Counted from the first letter of the stretch, positions 19,191-29,399 are shown. The stretch is 64,000 nucleotides of DNA from Bacteroidota bacterium (GCA_020161455.1 JAIUNZ010000007.1:108527-172526), one strand, 5' to 3'. The notes: generated from the letters alone by a model not told the origin. A program made the numbers and translations.

Positions 19191-20936
19191 TTACTTTAAT
19201 TTAATATGCAGTTCTTCTAGCTGTTTATTGTCTATAGCACTAGGAGCATCAATCATTACATCACGGCCAGAATTGTTTTTTGGAAAAGCAATAAAGTCGC
19301 GAATAGTTTCTTGACCTCCAAGGATGGCTACTAATCTATCCAAACCAAACGCCAATCCGCCGTGTGGAGGTGCTCCAAATTCAAAAGCATTCATTAAAAA
19401 GCCAAATTGATTTTGGGCTTCTTCTTTAGAAAATCCTAATAAATCAAACATTCTGCTTTGTAAATCTTTGTCATGAATTCTAATAGAACCACCGCCAATT
19501 TCGTTACCATTTAATATCATGTCATAGGCATTGGCTCGAACTTTTCCAGGTTCGGTTGCAATCAAACTCATGTCTTCGGGTTTTGGAGATGTAAACGGAT
19601 GGTGCATAGCATGATAACGACCACTTTCTTCATCCCATTCTAGTAAAGGAAAATCTATAACCCAAAGTGGCGCAAATTCTGTAGGATTTCTTAACCCTAA
19701 ACGTGTTGCAACTTCCATTCGTAAAGCAGAAAGTTGGGTTCTGGTTTTGTCTGCATTTCCAGATAAAACTAAAATTAAATCACCCGATTTTGCATTGGTT
19801 ATTTCTGCCCATTTTTTTAAATCTTCTTGATTGTAAAATTTGTCAACCGAAGATTTAAATGTGCCGTCTTCTTCACATTTTACATAAACCATTCCTGAAG
19901 CACCAACTTGAGGACGTTTTACCCAATCAACTAACGCATCTATTTCTTTCCTTGTATAAGACGCACAACCAGGAGCCGCAATTCCAACTACTAATTCTGC
20001 AGAATTGAAAACGCCAAAATCTTTGTGTTGTGCTACTTGATTTAATTCGCCAAATTTCATATCAAAACGAATGTCGGGCTTGTCATTTCCGTACGTTTTC
20101 ATTGCATAATCATAGGTCATACGTGGAAACTCGGCAACTTCAACATTTTTTAATTTTTTTAATAAATGACGTGTCAATCCTTCAAAAACAGTTAAAATAT
20201 CTTCTTGTTCTACGAATGCCATTTCGCAATCGATTTGTGTAAACTCTGGTTGTCTATCAGCACGTAAATCTTCATCGCGGAAACATTTTACGATTTGAAA
20301 ATATTTATCCATTCCGCCAACCATCAATAGTTGTTTAAACGTTTGTGGCGATTGAGGTAACGCATAAAATTGTCCTTCATTCATTCTGCTAGGTACAACA
20401 AAATCTCTTGCACCTTCTGGAGTTGACTTAATCAAATAAGGTGTTTCTACTTCACAAAAATCTAAATCGGATAAGTATTTACGAACTTCCATTGCTACTT
20501 TGTGACGGAAAAGCAAACTATTTTTTACAGGATTTCTTCGAATATCTAGGTAACGGAATTTCATTCTAATGTCTTCACCACCATCTGTTTCATCCTCAAT
20601 TGTAAATGGAGGAAGTAAAGCTTCATTCAAAACAATAAGTTCAGAAACCAAAATTTCTATGTCACCCGTAGGCATATTTGGATTTTTTGACTCACGTTCA
20701 ATAACCGTTCCTTTAACTTGAATTACAAACTCTCTTCCAAGTGATTTTGCTTTTTCAAAAACGGCTTTATCTGTGCGTTGTTCGTCAAAAATTAACTGTG
20801 TAATACCATACCGGTCGCGCAAATCAACCCAAATCATAAATCCTTTGTCACGTGATTTTTGAACCCAACCAGCAAGTGTAACTTCTTTAGTAATGTGTGT
20901 AGCGTTTAATTCGCCATTATTGTGACTTCTGAACAT
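19191..20936 (-). CDS. aspS: Aspartyl-tRNA synthetase
   Basis: A class IIb synthetase of about 581 residues that charges tRNA-Asp in the cytoplasm. It has an N-terminal OB anticodon-binding domain ([20 protein letters not shown]), motif 2 ([18 protein letters not shown]), the bacterial GAD insertion domain and motif 3 ([16 protein letters not shown]). I chose the ATG at 20936 ([10 protein letters not shown]). The in-frame ATG at 21017 would add 27 non-conserved residues, and the likely -7 box at 20952-20959 lies inside that extension. Confidence 0.96.
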   Translation of the reverse strand: MFRSHNNGELNATHITKEVTLAGWVQKSRDKGFMIWVDLRDRYGITQLIFDEQRTDKAVFEKAKSLGREFVIQVKGTVIERESKNPNMPTGDIEILVSELIVLNEALLPPFTIEDETDGGEDIRMKFRYLDIRRNPVKNSLLFRHKVAMEVRKYLSDLDFCEVETPYLIKSTPEGARDFVVPSRMNEGQFYALPQSPQTFKQLLMVGGMDKYFQIVKCFRDEDLRADRQPEFTQIDCEMAFVEQEDILTVFEGLTRHLLKKLKNVEVAEFPRMTYDYAMKTYGNDKPDIRFDMKFGELNQVAQHKDFGVFNSAELVVGIAAPGCASYTRKEIDALVDWVKRPQVGASGMVYVKCEEDGTFKSSVDKFYNQEDLKKWAEITNAKSGDLILVLSGNADKTRTQLSALRMEVATRLGLRNPTEFAPLWVIDFPLLEWDEESGRYHAMHHPFTSPKPEDMSLIATEPGKVRANAYDMILNGNEIGGGSIRIHDKDLQSRMFDLLGFSKEEAQNQFGFLMNAFEFGAPPHGGLAFGLDRLVAILGGQETIRDFIAFPKNNSGRDVMIDAPSAIDNKQLEELHIKLK

Positions 20937-20951
20937 TAGAATAATTTTTTG

Positions 20952-20959
20952 CAAAAGTA
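20952..20959 (-). promoter_or_regulatory. -7 box of aspS
   Basis: TACTTTTG on the minus strand fits TAnnTTTG and lies 16 bases before the aspS start. No well-spaced TTG is found upstream, so the call is tentative. Confidence 0.45.
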
Positions 20960-21000
20960 AAAAACTTAAATCAATATATAAGGTAGAATATTTTGTTAAA

Positions 21001-21034
21001 TTGCACTTTATCCCCAAGAAAAAAATTATATTTG
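21001..21034 (+). promoter_or_regulatory. Promoter of the TlpA-like gene
   Basis: TTG at 21001-21003 and TATATTTG at 21027-21034 are separated by 23 bp, at the long end of the accepted range. The gene starts 26 bases later. Confidence 0.6.
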
Positions 21035-21059
21035 AGTTTGAAATTTAAAAATTTATAAA

Positions 21060-22052
21060 ATGAAAAAAATTGTAAGTTCCTTGTTTCTTGTTTTAATGGT
21101 TACATTTTCTTTTGCCCAAGAAACCATGACTTTTGAAGCAAATGTTATAAATAAGAATGGTGATGTCTTGTTTATAAAAGAAAACAGAGTAATTGTTAAG
21201 GAAATAAAAGTGGACGACAAAGGTGCTTTTAAAGCTACATTTCCAATAAAAGAAGGGTTATATCAACTGTTTGATGGTGTTGAATATGCGCAATTGTATT
21301 TAAAAAACGGTTATAATTTAAAAATGACATTAGATGGTAAAATGTTTGATGAAAGCATTAAGTTTGATGGGGAAGGTTCTAAAGAGAACAACTTTTTGGC
21401 TAAACAAGCTATGGAAGAACAGAAATATCCTTATGACCAAGTACTAACTATGGATGAAGAAAATTTCAAAAAAGCTGTTGAAGAGAAAAGGACAACCGAC
21501 AATAAAAAATTTGAAGCAGCTGGTTTGGATGTAAAATTGCTTGAAGTGTTAAAGAAAAGTGCTGAAATGAATTTGGCTGGATTGACAAAATATTACAATC
21601 AGATTTCTGCCAATAAAAAATTAAACAATATTCAATCTCCTAATTTTGTTTATGAAAATCATGCTGGTGGAAAAACTTCTTTAGAGAGCTTAAAGGGGAA
21701 ATACGTTTATATTGATGTTTGGGCAACTTGGTGTGGACCATGTAGAGCTGAAATTCCATCTTTAAAAACTTTGGAAGAAAGTATGCAAGGGAAAAATATT
21801 GAGTTTGTTAGTATTTCGGTAGATGTTGAAAAAGATTATGAAAAATGGAAAGATTTTGTCAAAGACAAATCGCTTGGCGGCACTCAATTAATTGCAGATA
21901 ATAACTGGAGTTCTGATTTTATAAAAGCGTTCGGAATTAATTCTATTCCTAGATTCATTTTAATTGATCCAACTGGAAAAGTAGTTGATGCAGATGCTAA
22001 GCGCCCATCTAACCCAAAATTGAAAGAACAATTGGAAGGATTATTAAGATAA
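21060..22052 (+). CDS. Exported TlpA-like thioredoxin with DUF4369-like N-terminus
   Basis: A 330-residue exported protein with signal peptide MKKIVSSLFLVLMVTFSFAQ (1-20). The first half (about 25-110) is beta-rich and resembles the DUF4369 domain common in Bacteroidetes. The C-terminal half (about 190-330) is a TlpA/ResA thioredoxin domain with the redox motif WCGPC (C225 and C228) and the cis-Pro region SIPRFILID. It probably acts as a periplasmic thiol-disulfide reductase or maturation factor; the substrate is unknown. It forms a single-gene unit with promoter and terminator. Confidence 0.9.
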   Translation: MKKIVSSLFLVLMVTFSFAQETMTFEANVINKNGDVLFIKENRVIVKEIKVDDKGAFKATFPIKEGLYQLFDGVEYAQLYLKNGYNLKMTLDGKMFDESIKFDGEGSKENNFLAKQAMEEQKYPYDQVLTMDEENFKKAVEEKRTTDNKKFEAAGLDVKLLEVLKKSAEMNLAGLTKYYNQISANKKLNNIQSPNFVYENHAGGKTSLESLKGKYVYIDVWATWCGPCRAEIPSLKTLEESMQGKNIEFVSISVDVEKDYEKWKDFVKDKSLGGTQLIADNNWSSDFIKAFGINSIPRFILIDPTGKVVDADAKRPSNPKLKEQLEGLLR

Positions 22053-22086
22053 CGATGCAGTAAAATAAATTAATCAATAAAACAAT

Positions 22087-22112
22087 AACCACATTTTTAA
22101 ATGTGGTTTTTT
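22087..22112 (+). terminator. Terminator after the TlpA-like gene
   Basis: A perfect 10-bp stem AACCACATTT / AAATGTGGTT (22087-22096 and 22099-22108) with a 2-nt loop is followed by TTTT, starting 35 bases after the stop codon. Confidence 0.85.
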
Positions 22113-22187
22113 GATGTAGAAAAGTTAAATTCAATTTCAATGTTACCAAATTGTTAAGCGAAAGTTTTTTTATTGTAAAATAAATTA

Positions 22188-22195
22188 TATATTTG
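22188..22195 (+). promoter_or_regulatory. -7 box of the YwqK-like gene
   Basis: TATATTTG fits TAnnTTTG and lies 32 bases before the start codon. The best TTG upstream is only 12 bp away, so the -33 element is not clear. Confidence 0.45.
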
Positions 22196-22227
22196 TTATG
22201 TAATTATAAATAAACAAAACCTACGAT

Positions 22228-22575
22228 ATGAGAAAGTCAATGATAATAGCAGCATTTTTAATAACTGGATATACTTTTGCCCAAGAAGTTAAGCCAGTTT
22301 TAGAACAAAAAGAAGACTTAGTCAAAGCCACTTATTACTATGCAAATGGACAAGTTCAACAAGAAGGTTTTTTTAAGGATGGAAAGTTGACAGGACAATG
22401 GATTGCTTATGATGAAAATGGTAATAAAAAAGCTATTGGTGAATATACTAATGGAGAGAAAACAGGAAAATGGTTTTTTTGGAATGATGATTCATTAAGC
22501 GAAGTTGATTATTCCAAAAGCAGAATTTCAAATGTAAAGTCTTGGACTCAACAAGCATTAGTGAATAGAAATTAA
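22228..22575 (+). CDS. Exported MORN/YwqK-like repeat protein
   Basis: A 115-residue protein with signal peptide MRKSMIIAAFLITGYTFAQ (1-19). It has about three repeats of the type YxNGQVQQEGxFKDGKLTGQW, YDENGNKKAIGEYTNGEKTGKW (about 38-85). This is the MORN-like repeat of the family often labelled YwqK antitoxin. That label comes from a Bacillus gene and is not evidence of an antitoxin role here. In Bacteroidetes such proteins are typically exported and of unknown function. No toxin gene is adjacent. Confidence 0.85.
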   Translation: MRKSMIIAAFLITGYTFAQEVKPVLEQKEDLVKATYYYANGQVQQEGFFKDGKLTGQWIAYDENGNKKAIGEYTNGEKTGKWFFWNDDSLSEVDYSKSRISNVKSWTQQALVNRN

Positions 22576-22593
22576 TATTCAATTTTATATTAT

Positions 22594-22631
22594 AAAAAAA
22601 ACGGAACTCAATTTTGAGTTCCGTTTTTTTT
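22594..22631. terminator. Bidirectional terminator
   Basis: An 11-bp perfect stem ACGGAACTCAA / TTGAGTTCCGT (22601-22611 and 22614-22624) is flanked by an A run on the left and a T run on the right. It ends both the YwqK-like gene (plus) and the efflux operon (minus), whose stop codon lies 3 bases away. Confidence 0.9.
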
Positions 22632-22633
22632 GT

Positions 22634-25600
22634 TTAAGCCTTTTTTAATCTTCTATCTCTGAGCCAATATTTGGTTCTCTTAACTAGGAAGAACATTACA
22701 GGTACCATTACTAAGGTTAGAACTGTGGCGTAGGTTAATCCAAAAATGATTGTCCAAGCTAAAGGCGACCAGAAAATAACATTATCACCACCAATAAATA
22801 AATGCGGGTTCAAATCGGTTATTAATCCAAAGAAGTCAAAGTTTAATCCAATTGCTAATGGAATTAGTCCCAATACTGCGGTTAATGCTGTTAACAACAC
22901 TGGACGCAAACGGTTTTTACCACTTTCAATAATCACTTCTTTAATTTCGTCTAAAGACAAATCATTGTGACTCTCCACACCTTTTTCTGCTACTTTTTGA
23001 TCAAGTAATAGAACAAAGAAATCCATTAATACAATTCCATTTTTAACCACAATTCCAGCCAGTGATATAATTCCCATCATGGTCATCAAAATAACAAAAT
23101 CCATATTAGCTATTACATATCCGTAGAAAACACCACTGAAACTCAACAATACCGTAAATAATATGACAATTGTTTTTGAAACTGAATTGAACTGAAGAAC
23201 AATAATTATTGTAATACCTGCCATAGCAAGGAACAAAGCGTATAACAAGAAACTTTGGTTTTTGCCTTGTTCTTCTTGTACTCCAGAAAACGAATACGTA
23301 ATTCCTTTTGGTAATTGATATCCTTTTAATTCTGTTTCAATTTGTTTGGTTATTTCATCACCATTAAAACCTGTCAAAACATTAGAATAAATAGTCATTA
23401 TTCTTTTGTATTGTTTTCTTTTAATTTGATTGAAAGTATATGTTTTTTCGGTTTTAGAAACTGCAGAAATAGGCACTTGAACAATTTGACCATTAGCTTG
23501 ATTTCTAAAAGTTAAGGATTGATTGAAAAGAATGTTTTCATTTTTTCTTTGATCTTCCTGCATTCTAACTACAATATTATAATCATCGTCACCTTCTTTA
23601 AAAGTAGAGATTTCTTGACCATATACTGAACGACGTAAATTAAATCCTAATTGTCCTGTTGTAACTCCAGCACTTCCTGCGTTAACTCTATCAACTGTTA
23701 CTTCAAGTTCTGGACTTTGTTTATTTACATCAATGCTTAATTTTTCAATTCCAGGAATGTTTTTACTGTCAATAAAAGCAATCATTTTATCTGCTTCATC
23801 AATCATTTTATCATAATCAGTACCTGTGAGTTGAACACTAATTGGATAACCCGCTGGCGGACCATTGGCATCTTTTTCAACAGTAACAATGGCACCGGGA
23901 ATTCCTTTTACTTTGCTTCTGATTTCTTCTAAAACATCCGAAGTATTAATGCCTTTTCTAAATTTGAATTCTGAGAAATTCACCGTCACTTTTCCTTTAA
24001 AAGGCGTTTCAGAAGCAGAACCAGCATCAACATTTGGATTACCAGCTCCCACACCAACCTGAGAAACGATACTTTCTGCTAAGAAATTTTCACCATTGTT
24101 TTCGTTATATTTACTTAATATGTTTATAACTTGTTTTTCTACAAATAAAGTAGCTTTATTGGTTTTTTCAATGGAAGTTCCTTGCGGATATTCAATATAA
24201 ACAATAGCTTGATTTGGAATGTTATCAGGAAAGAACAACACTTTTCTTGGGAAAATACCAAGTAATATAAACGAAAAGAATAACATTCCGATAATAGTTG
24301 CCAAAGCAATCCAAGCTTTTCTACCTGTCAATATTTTTGCCAAAAAGCGTTTGTATTTTTCTTCCATTCTTGGAAAAAAACTATGTTGAAAATCTTGTGT
24401 CCATTGGTATAATTTGATTTTATACAACCACATCAATCCTAAAGAAATTACAGCTAAATGTCCGATGGCTCTAGAGGCTTTTGAATCATTTACATTTCCT
24501 ACAATGATAAAAATGATGGCAACTACTGCAAAAATAATTGAATAAAGTTTTGCAGATTTTTTTGTCACATTTCTATCTTCAATATCCATAGAACCACCTG
24601 TCATTGCTGCGTTTATAATCATTGCAACAAATAATGAAGCTCCAAGTGTAACGGAAAGCGTCAACGGGAAATAGATCATAAATTTACCCATAGTTCCAGG
24701 CCAAAGAGCAAAAGGTAAAAACGCCATCAAAGTTGTTGCAGTTGATGAAATTACAGGCCAAGCAATTTCTCCGATACCGATTTTAGACGCTTGAACACGA
24801 GTCATTCCTTTTTTCATGTTGGCAAAAACATTATCGACGACGACAATTCCGTCATCTACCAGCATACCTAATCCCATCACTAGTCCAAAAAGAACCATAG
24901 TGTTTAATGTAAGTCCAAAAGCATTCAAAACGGTAAACGCCATTAGCATGGAAAGTGGAATTGCTGCACCAACAAATAAAGAGTTTCGCAATCCCATGGT
25001 AAACATCAATACAATCATTACCAAAACAATACCAAATATAATATGGTTCGAGAGTTCATCTACTTGATGTTCAACTCTAGAGGATTGATCATTAGTGAGT
25101 TTAAGTTTTAAATCTTTAGGCAAATAATTTTCTTGTGCCAATTTTATTTTTTCTTTAACCTGCTCGATGGCAGAAATCATGTTTTGCCCAGAACGTTTTT
25201 TGACATTAAGCATAACAACTTCTTCACCTTTTTCGCGAGCATAAGTAGTTTTTTCTTTTTCTTTGAAACTAACAGTAGCAATGTCTTTTAAATAAACTGT
25301 TCCACCATTGTGTTTTACAATTACGTTTTCTAATTCTTTTGGGTCTTTGATTTCACCAACAATTCTAATGTTGTTTCTTGAGCCTTGTGATGTTAAATTT
25401 CCGCCTGAAAGTGTCATGTTTTCATACTTTACAGCATTTTGGATGTCATCAAAAGACACTTGAGCCGCAGTCATCTTGAAGATATCAACTGCAATTTCAA
25501 CTTCTTTATCATCAACACCTAATATATCAACTTTTTTAACTTCTGGAATTTCTTCAATATCATCTTGAAGTTTTTCTCCGTATTTTTTTAGTTGTTGCGT

Positions 25601-26086
25601 AGTGTAATTTCCTTGAAGATTAATGTTTAAAATAGGCACTTCTTCCGAAATGTTGAGCTCAAAAACACTTGGTTCTACTTTACTTCCGTTGTCTAGGTTT
25701 GGCCAATCGGTATCGGCTTTTACAATATCAACTTTGTCTTTGATTTTGACTTTTGCTTCTTCAATACCTATTTTATCTACAAACTCAACGATAATCATTC
25801 CGTAATCTTGGAATGAACTTGCGGTTACTTTATCTACACCACTGATATTTTTTATTTCTTTTTCTAGTGGTTTGATGATTAATTTTTCTACATCTTCGGC
25901 TGAATTTCCTGGAAAAACAGAAGATATGTAAACTTTATTTTCAATAATTTCTGGGAAATCTTCACGAGGCATCGTTACATAGGCAATTAGTCCTGTAACT
26001 ACAATCAAGAAGGTGAAAATGTAAACCGTAACTCGGTTGTCTATTGCCCAACTGGATATGCTGAATTCTTTATTTTGATGTGACAT
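22634..26086 (-). CDS. RND efflux transporter, inner-membrane permease
   Basis: A 1150-residue AcrB/MexB-type pump subunit, somewhat longer than the usual 1030-1050. The order is TM1 (about 15-33), a periplasmic porter domain, six helices from about 345 with the proton-relay pair in GLGMLVDDGIVVVDNV, a second periplasmic half and six final helices. An extra hydrophobic insertion (about 515-560) between the halves accounts for the length. It takes substrates from the periplasm or inner membrane in exchange for protons and works with the adaptor and TolC-like protein encoded upstream. Substrate type cannot be read from the sequence, but the DD pair supports a proton-driven pump of the HAE type. 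Confidence 0.95.
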   Translation of the reverse strand: MSHQNKEFSISSWAIDNRVTVYIFTFLIVVTGLIAYVTMPREDFPEIIENKVYISSVFPGNSAEDVEKLIIKPLEKEIKNISGVDKVTASSFQDYGMIIVEFVDKIGIEEAKVKIKDKVDIVKADTDWPNLDNGSKVEPSVFELNISEEVPILNINLQGNYTTQQLKKYGEKLQDDIEEIPEVKKVDILGVDDKEVEIAVDIFKMTAAQVSFDDIQNAVKYENMTLSGGNLTSQGSRNNIRIVGEIKDPKELENVIVKHNGGTVYLKDIATVSFKEKEKTTYAREKGEEVVMLNVKKRSGQNMISAIEQVKEKIKLAQENYLPKDLKLKLTNDQSSRVEHQVDELSNHIIFGIVLVMIVLMFTMGLRNSLFVGAAIPLSMLMAFTVLNAFGLTLNTMVLFGLVMGLGMLVDDGIVVVDNVFANMKKGMTRVQASKIGIGEIAWPVISSTATTLMAFLPFALWPGTMGKFMIYFPLTLSVTLGASLFVAMIINAAMTGGSMDIEDRNVTKKSAKLYSIIFAVVAIIFIIVGNVNDSKASRAIGHLAVISLGLMWLYKIKLYQWTQDFQHSFFPRMEEKYKRFLAKILTGRKAWIALATIIGMLFFSFILLGIFPRKVLFFPDNIPNQAIVYIEYPQGTSIEKTNKATLFVEKQVINILSKYNENNGENFLAESIVSQVGVGAGNPNVDAGSASETPFKGKVTVNFSEFKFRKGINTSDVLEEIRSKVKGIPGAIVTVEKDANGPPAGYPISVQLTGTDYDKMIDEADKMIAFIDSKNIPGIEKLSIDVNKQSPELEVTVDRVNAGSAGVTTGQLGFNLRRSVYGQEISTFKEGDDDYNIVVRMQEDQRKNENILFNQSLTFRNQANGQIVQVPISAVSKTEKTYTFNQIKRKQYKRIMTIYSNVLTGFNGDEITKQIETELKGYQLPKGITYSFSGVQEEQGKNQSFLLYALFLAMAGITIIIVLQFNSVSKTIVILFTVLLSFSGVFYGYVIANMDFVILMTMMGIISLAGIVVKNGIVLMDFFVLLLDQKVAEKGVESHNDLSLDEIKEVIIESGKNRLRPVLLTALTAVLGLIPLAIGLNFDFFGLITDLNPHLFIGGDNVIFWSPLAWTIIFGLTYATVLTLVMVPVMFFLVKRTKYWLRDRRLKKA

Positions 26087-26182
26087 TTATTTTTTGTTTT
26101 AAGTAGTTTAACTTTGTTTAAAGGTTTAAAAGCTAGATTGTGTTACTTAACAATCTTAAACTTTAAAACAATTTTAAACTTT

Positions 26183-27325
26183 TTAGAAATTAAGTTTCAT
26201 TCCTTCCGAAATGTTGTTTACGCCTTCGGTTACGATAACATCATTTGAAGATAACCCGCTAAGAATTTCAGTTACATTATCTGATGATTTTCCTACTGTA
26301 ACGACTGTTTTTTTAGCTATTCCAGTTTTTCCGTTGTTTTTTTCAACAGTATAGATGTAGTTTTTACCATTTCCATCTTCTTGCACTACGTTTGTCGGAA
26401 CAACAATAACTTCTTTGTTAGTATAATCGATGATTTTTAGTTTGGCAACTTGATTTGGACGTAATAAATTATCTGGATTTGCAACGGCTACCTCAATACC
26501 AAAACTTCTATTGTTTGGATTGATGAAACTTCCAATTTGACGCACTTTTCCTTTGTAAGTTTTGTTTAAAGAAGTTAAGTAAACATCAACTTGGTCTCCA
26601 ACTTTAAGTTTTCCAATATAACTTTCGGGAATTGTTGTAGAAACATACATATTGCTAAGGTTTACAATTCTCATTAGACCTTGAGGACTAGGTGAAACAA
26701 CTTGACCTTTTTCTACAAAAACTTCATCAATAATTCCGCTAAATGGTGCTCGAATTATTGTTTTAGACAATTGCGATTTCATTTGAGCCACACCTTTTTG
26801 AGCTGATATCATTTGTGTTTGTGCTTGTAGAAATTGAATTTCGGAACCAATTTTTTTATCCCAAAGGTTTTTTTGTCTTTCAAAAGTTGTTTTGGCTAAT
26901 TCGTATTGATTTTCTAAACTTGCCAATTGTTGACTCATTCCACCATCATCAATACGCCCAAGAATTTGACCTTTTCCAACTTTATCACCTGCTTTTACGG
27001 TTAATGAAGTTAAGGTTCCGCTAAACTCTGGTTGCACTAAAATATTTTCTTTGGTGTCAATACTACCTTGTATTTCTAAATAATGTGAAAAAACAGTGTC
27101 TTTCACGGTAGCAATCGCAACCAAAGCTTCTTCTGTTTTTACATCAAGAGTTGATAAAGCTTCTTCAATCTTAGCAATATCAGCTTGTAGAGCAGTTTTC
27201 TTTTTTTGTAAACCTTCAACATTTTTAGTGTTGATCAATCCTTCAATAGATTGATTGTCTTCTTTTCCGCCACAGAATATAAACAAAACGGAAAGTAACG
27301 ATACTAGTAATATTTTTTTAGTCAT
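26183..27325 (-). CDS. RND efflux periplasmic adaptor subunit
   Basis: A membrane fusion protein of about 380 residues. The start at 27325 (MTKKILLVSLLSVLFIFCGGKED) gives a lipoprotein-type signal with Cys18. An upstream in-frame ATG at 27370 adds a leader that would spoil the signal. It has a coiled coil after the signal (about 25-65), a biotinyl-lipoyl half-motif (LTVKAGDKVGKGQILGRID), a long hairpin coiled coil, the second half (IIRAPFSGIIDEVFVEKGQ), then beta-barrel and membrane-proximal domains. It bridges the permease and the TolC channel. A 96-bp AT-rich spacer rich in TTTAAAC-type repeats separates it from the permease gene. Confidence 0.93.
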   Translation of the reverse strand: MTKKILLVSLLSVLFIFCGGKEDNQSIEGLINTKNVEGLQKKKTALQADIAKIEEALSTLDVKTEEALVAIATVKDTVFSHYLEIQGSIDTKENILVQPEFSGTLTSLTVKAGDKVGKGQILGRIDDGGMSQQLASLENQYELAKTTFERQKNLWDKKIGSEIQFLQAQTQMISAQKGVAQMKSQLSKTIIRAPFSGIIDEVFVEKGQVVSPSPQGLMRIVNLSNMYVSTTIPESYIGKLKVGDQVDVYLTSLNKTYKGKVRQIGSFINPNNRSFGIEVAVANPDNLLRPNQVAKLKIIDYTNKEVIVVPTNVVQEDGNGKNYIYTVEKNNGKTGIAKKTVVTVGKSSDNVTEILSGLSSNDVIVTEGVNNISEGMKLNF

Positions 27326-27381
27326 GTTGGTTGTGATTTTATATTGGTATTGGTGAATGTTCGATTTCATTTTGATGCTAT

Positions 27382-28725
27382 TTATTGTTTGTTTACAACT
27401 TTATCTAAAGCTGTTTTTTTGTTGATTACGTTTATCATGGATTGCAAAAAATTTTGCTGAGCTGTATAAAGTTGTCTTTGCGCTTCAGTAAATTCAAAGC
27501 TGGTTGAAATTCCTTCTTTAAATTTGATTTGTTGTTTTCCTTCAATTTTTTCGGCTAATTTCAAATTTGATTTACTAGTAGCATATTCTTCAATACTAAA
27601 TTCATAATCGCTTTTAGCAGTTTCAAATTGTAATTTAAGCATCTGTTCCGCTTCTGTTAATTGTGTTTGTGCATTAGCATAAGCCAATTTTGCTTGTTGA
27701 ATTTTAGCTCTAGTACCAAAACTTTTAAAAATAGGAACGTTTAAACTAACACCTAAAAAAGAAAAGTAATTCCATTTTTGGTCTTTATTTGCAAAAGTAA
27801 ATTCATTACTAAAAGCATTATATCCAAGATTTACATTTGCAGCAAGAGAAGGTAAGTAAGCTGCTTTTTGAAGTTTATATTCCAATCTTCTTTGCTCTTT
27901 AAAATTATCAGCCAATAAATAATCGATATTATTTGTGACATTGAAATTTTGGTCAAATGCTTCCAAACTCATGTTGTCTTTTACTAAATCATCTAGGTTT
28001 TGTGTCAACACAATTGGGTCATTAATTTCTAAACCCATTGTAATTTTGAGCATTTTAGTTGAAATATCTTCCAATCGAGTGATGTTGCTCAAATTGTTAT
28101 TTACTGATGCTAAGGTAATTTGCAATTGTTCTACAGTTTCCTCTTCAATTAATCCATTGTTAAAAGTTTGTTGTGCTTCAAATAAGTTTTTCTCAAGTGT
28201 AGCTTTGTTTCTATTTAAAATGGCATTATTTTCTTTAGCTAATAAAACATTTCCATAGTAATTGGTAACCATTTCTCTTACGTCATTGGTTGTTTTTACT
28301 TTAGAGTTTTCAAAGTACTTCAAATAGGTTTTCGAGGCTTGTAAGGCAACAATATAGGAGCCATCAAAAATCAATTGGCTCAAAGTTGCCCTAGCAATCA
28401 TGCTATTTTTGGTTCCAAAAGCAATTGTAGAAACGGCATCTGGCGGAAGACTTGGATTAAAAGCATTTCCAGAAATACCTTGTTGTTGAAAAACAAAGTT
28501 TCTGTTATAATCTAAACCACCAGTAATTTGTGGTAATCCAGAAGCAGTTGTTTCCCATTTTTTTTGCTTTGCCATTTCAATATCTCTACTGGCATTGATA
28601 GCTTTGTAGTTGTTTTGAATAGCAAAATCAATGGCTTCTTGAAGCGTGAAATTGGTTTGTTTTTGTTCTTGAGCAAACATGGTGTTTGATAAGAAAATGA
28701 AAAGTAGTAAAATATTCTTTTTCAT
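27382..28725 (-). CDS. TolC-family outer-membrane efflux protein
   Basis: A 447-residue exported protein with signal peptide MKKNILLLFIFLSNTMFAQ. It shows the two pseudo-repeats of long helices typical of the OEP family, for example QTNFTLQEAIDFAIQNNYKA at the start of the first half and FKEGISTSFEFTEAQRQLY near the end. It forms the outer-membrane channel of the pump. It lies 8 bases after the tetR gene and 56 bases before the adaptor. Confidence 0.93.
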   Translation of the reverse strand: MKKNILLLFIFLSNTMFAQEQKQTNFTLQEAIDFAIQNNYKAINASRDIEMAKQKKWETTASGLPQITGGLDYNRNFVFQQQGISGNAFNPSLPPDAVSTIAFGTKNSMIARATLSQLIFDGSYIVALQASKTYLKYFENSKVKTTNDVREMVTNYYGNVLLAKENNAILNRNKATLEKNLFEAQQTFNNGLIEEETVEQLQITLASVNNNLSNITRLEDISTKMLKITMGLEINDPIVLTQNLDDLVKDNMSLEAFDQNFNVTNNIDYLLADNFKEQRRLEYKLQKAAYLPSLAANVNLGYNAFSNEFTFANKDQKWNYFSFLGVSLNVPIFKSFGTRAKIQQAKLAYANAQTQLTEAEQMLKLQFETAKSDYEFSIEEYATSKSNLKLAEKIEGKQQIKFKEGISTSFEFTEAQRQLYTAQQNFLQSMINVINKKTALDKVVNKQ

Positions 28726-28733
28726 GGGTTGTA

Positions 28734-29345
28734 TTACAAATTATATTTAGGGATTAATTCTTCTAATTTTTTTATGCCTTTTTCGGTGCAAATGCCACGT
28801 AAATGATATTCTAAATAAGTCGTTTGAACTAGTTTTGTGCTGAATTCGCTTGGGTTAAAAATCTCTACATCTTTTAAGTTTGTCATTCCAACAAAATAAA
28901 ATCGCACTATCAAATCAATATTTAAATCTTTTCTAAAAAAACCTTGTTCAATACCTTTGTTGATGTTTGCAATAACACAATCATCCATTTTAGCAAATTG
29001 TTTTGCCATTAACGATTTATGGATTTTAGGATAAAATTTTTGTAATTGATAAATAGGTGATGCATTTTCGTCTTTTAAATTTTTAAGCACAAAATCTTTA
29101 ATTAAAAATAACTCTTCAATAGGATCTTTATCAAGTTCATAAATGCCATCAATTCCAAATGATATTGACTCGAATAAATGAGTGCTAACAGCTTCAATCA
29201 AACTATTTTTAGTTGAAAAATGCTGGTAAATTGTTTTTTTGGAAATTCCCATTTCAGAAGCAATCTCATCCATAGTAACACTTTTGAAGCCACGCGTCAA
29301 AAACATATCGCAAGATTTTATCAATATACTTTCTTTCATAATCAT
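28734..29345 (-). CDS. TetR/AcrR-family transcriptional regulator
   Basis: A 203-residue DNA-binding repressor. The N-terminal helix-turn-helix (about residues 23-54, with TMDEIASEMGISKKTIYQHF) is canonical. The C-terminal ligand domain is variable, as usual. It is the first gene of the tetR-tolC-adaptor-permease operon, so it probably represses its own operon and is released by a pump substrate. A candidate operator overlaps its promoter region. It may start at either of two ATGs two codons apart. Confidence 0.93.
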   Translation of the reverse strand: MIMKESILIKSCDMFLTRGFKSVTMDEIASEMGISKKTIYQHFSTKNSLIEAVSTHLFESISFGIDGIYELDKDPIEELFLIKDFVLKNLKDENASPIYQLQKFYPKIHKSLMAKQFAKMDDCVIANINKGIEQGFFRKDLNIDLIVRFYFVGMTNLKDVEIFNPSEFSTKLVQTTYLEYHLRGICTEKGIKKLEELIPKYNL

Positions 29346-29359
29346 TATAATTTCGAATG

Positions 29360-29399
29360 CAAATGTATGACGGAAACTTTAAATACTAAAATAGTTTCC
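29360..29399 (-). promoter_or_regulatory. Promoter box and candidate TetR operator
   Basis: On the minus strand TACATTTG (complement of 29360-29367) fits the TAnnTTTG -7 box 15-22 bases before tetR. Immediately upstream is an inverted repeat with arms GGAAACT (29372-29378) and AGTTTCC (29393-29399) separated by 14 bp, a 28-bp palindrome centred where the -33 region would be. This is a plausible autoregulatory operator. Confidence 0.6.

Noticed and set aside
20937-21017. Longer aspS start at 21017
   Set aside because: The extra residues are not conserved and the likely -7 box lies within them.
22228-22575. Antitoxin role for the YwqK-like gene
   Set aside because: No toxin gene is adjacent and the protein has a signal peptide; only the repeat family is supported.
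27326-27370. Longer start of the adaptor protein at 27370
   Set aside because: It would place the lipoprotein signal internally.
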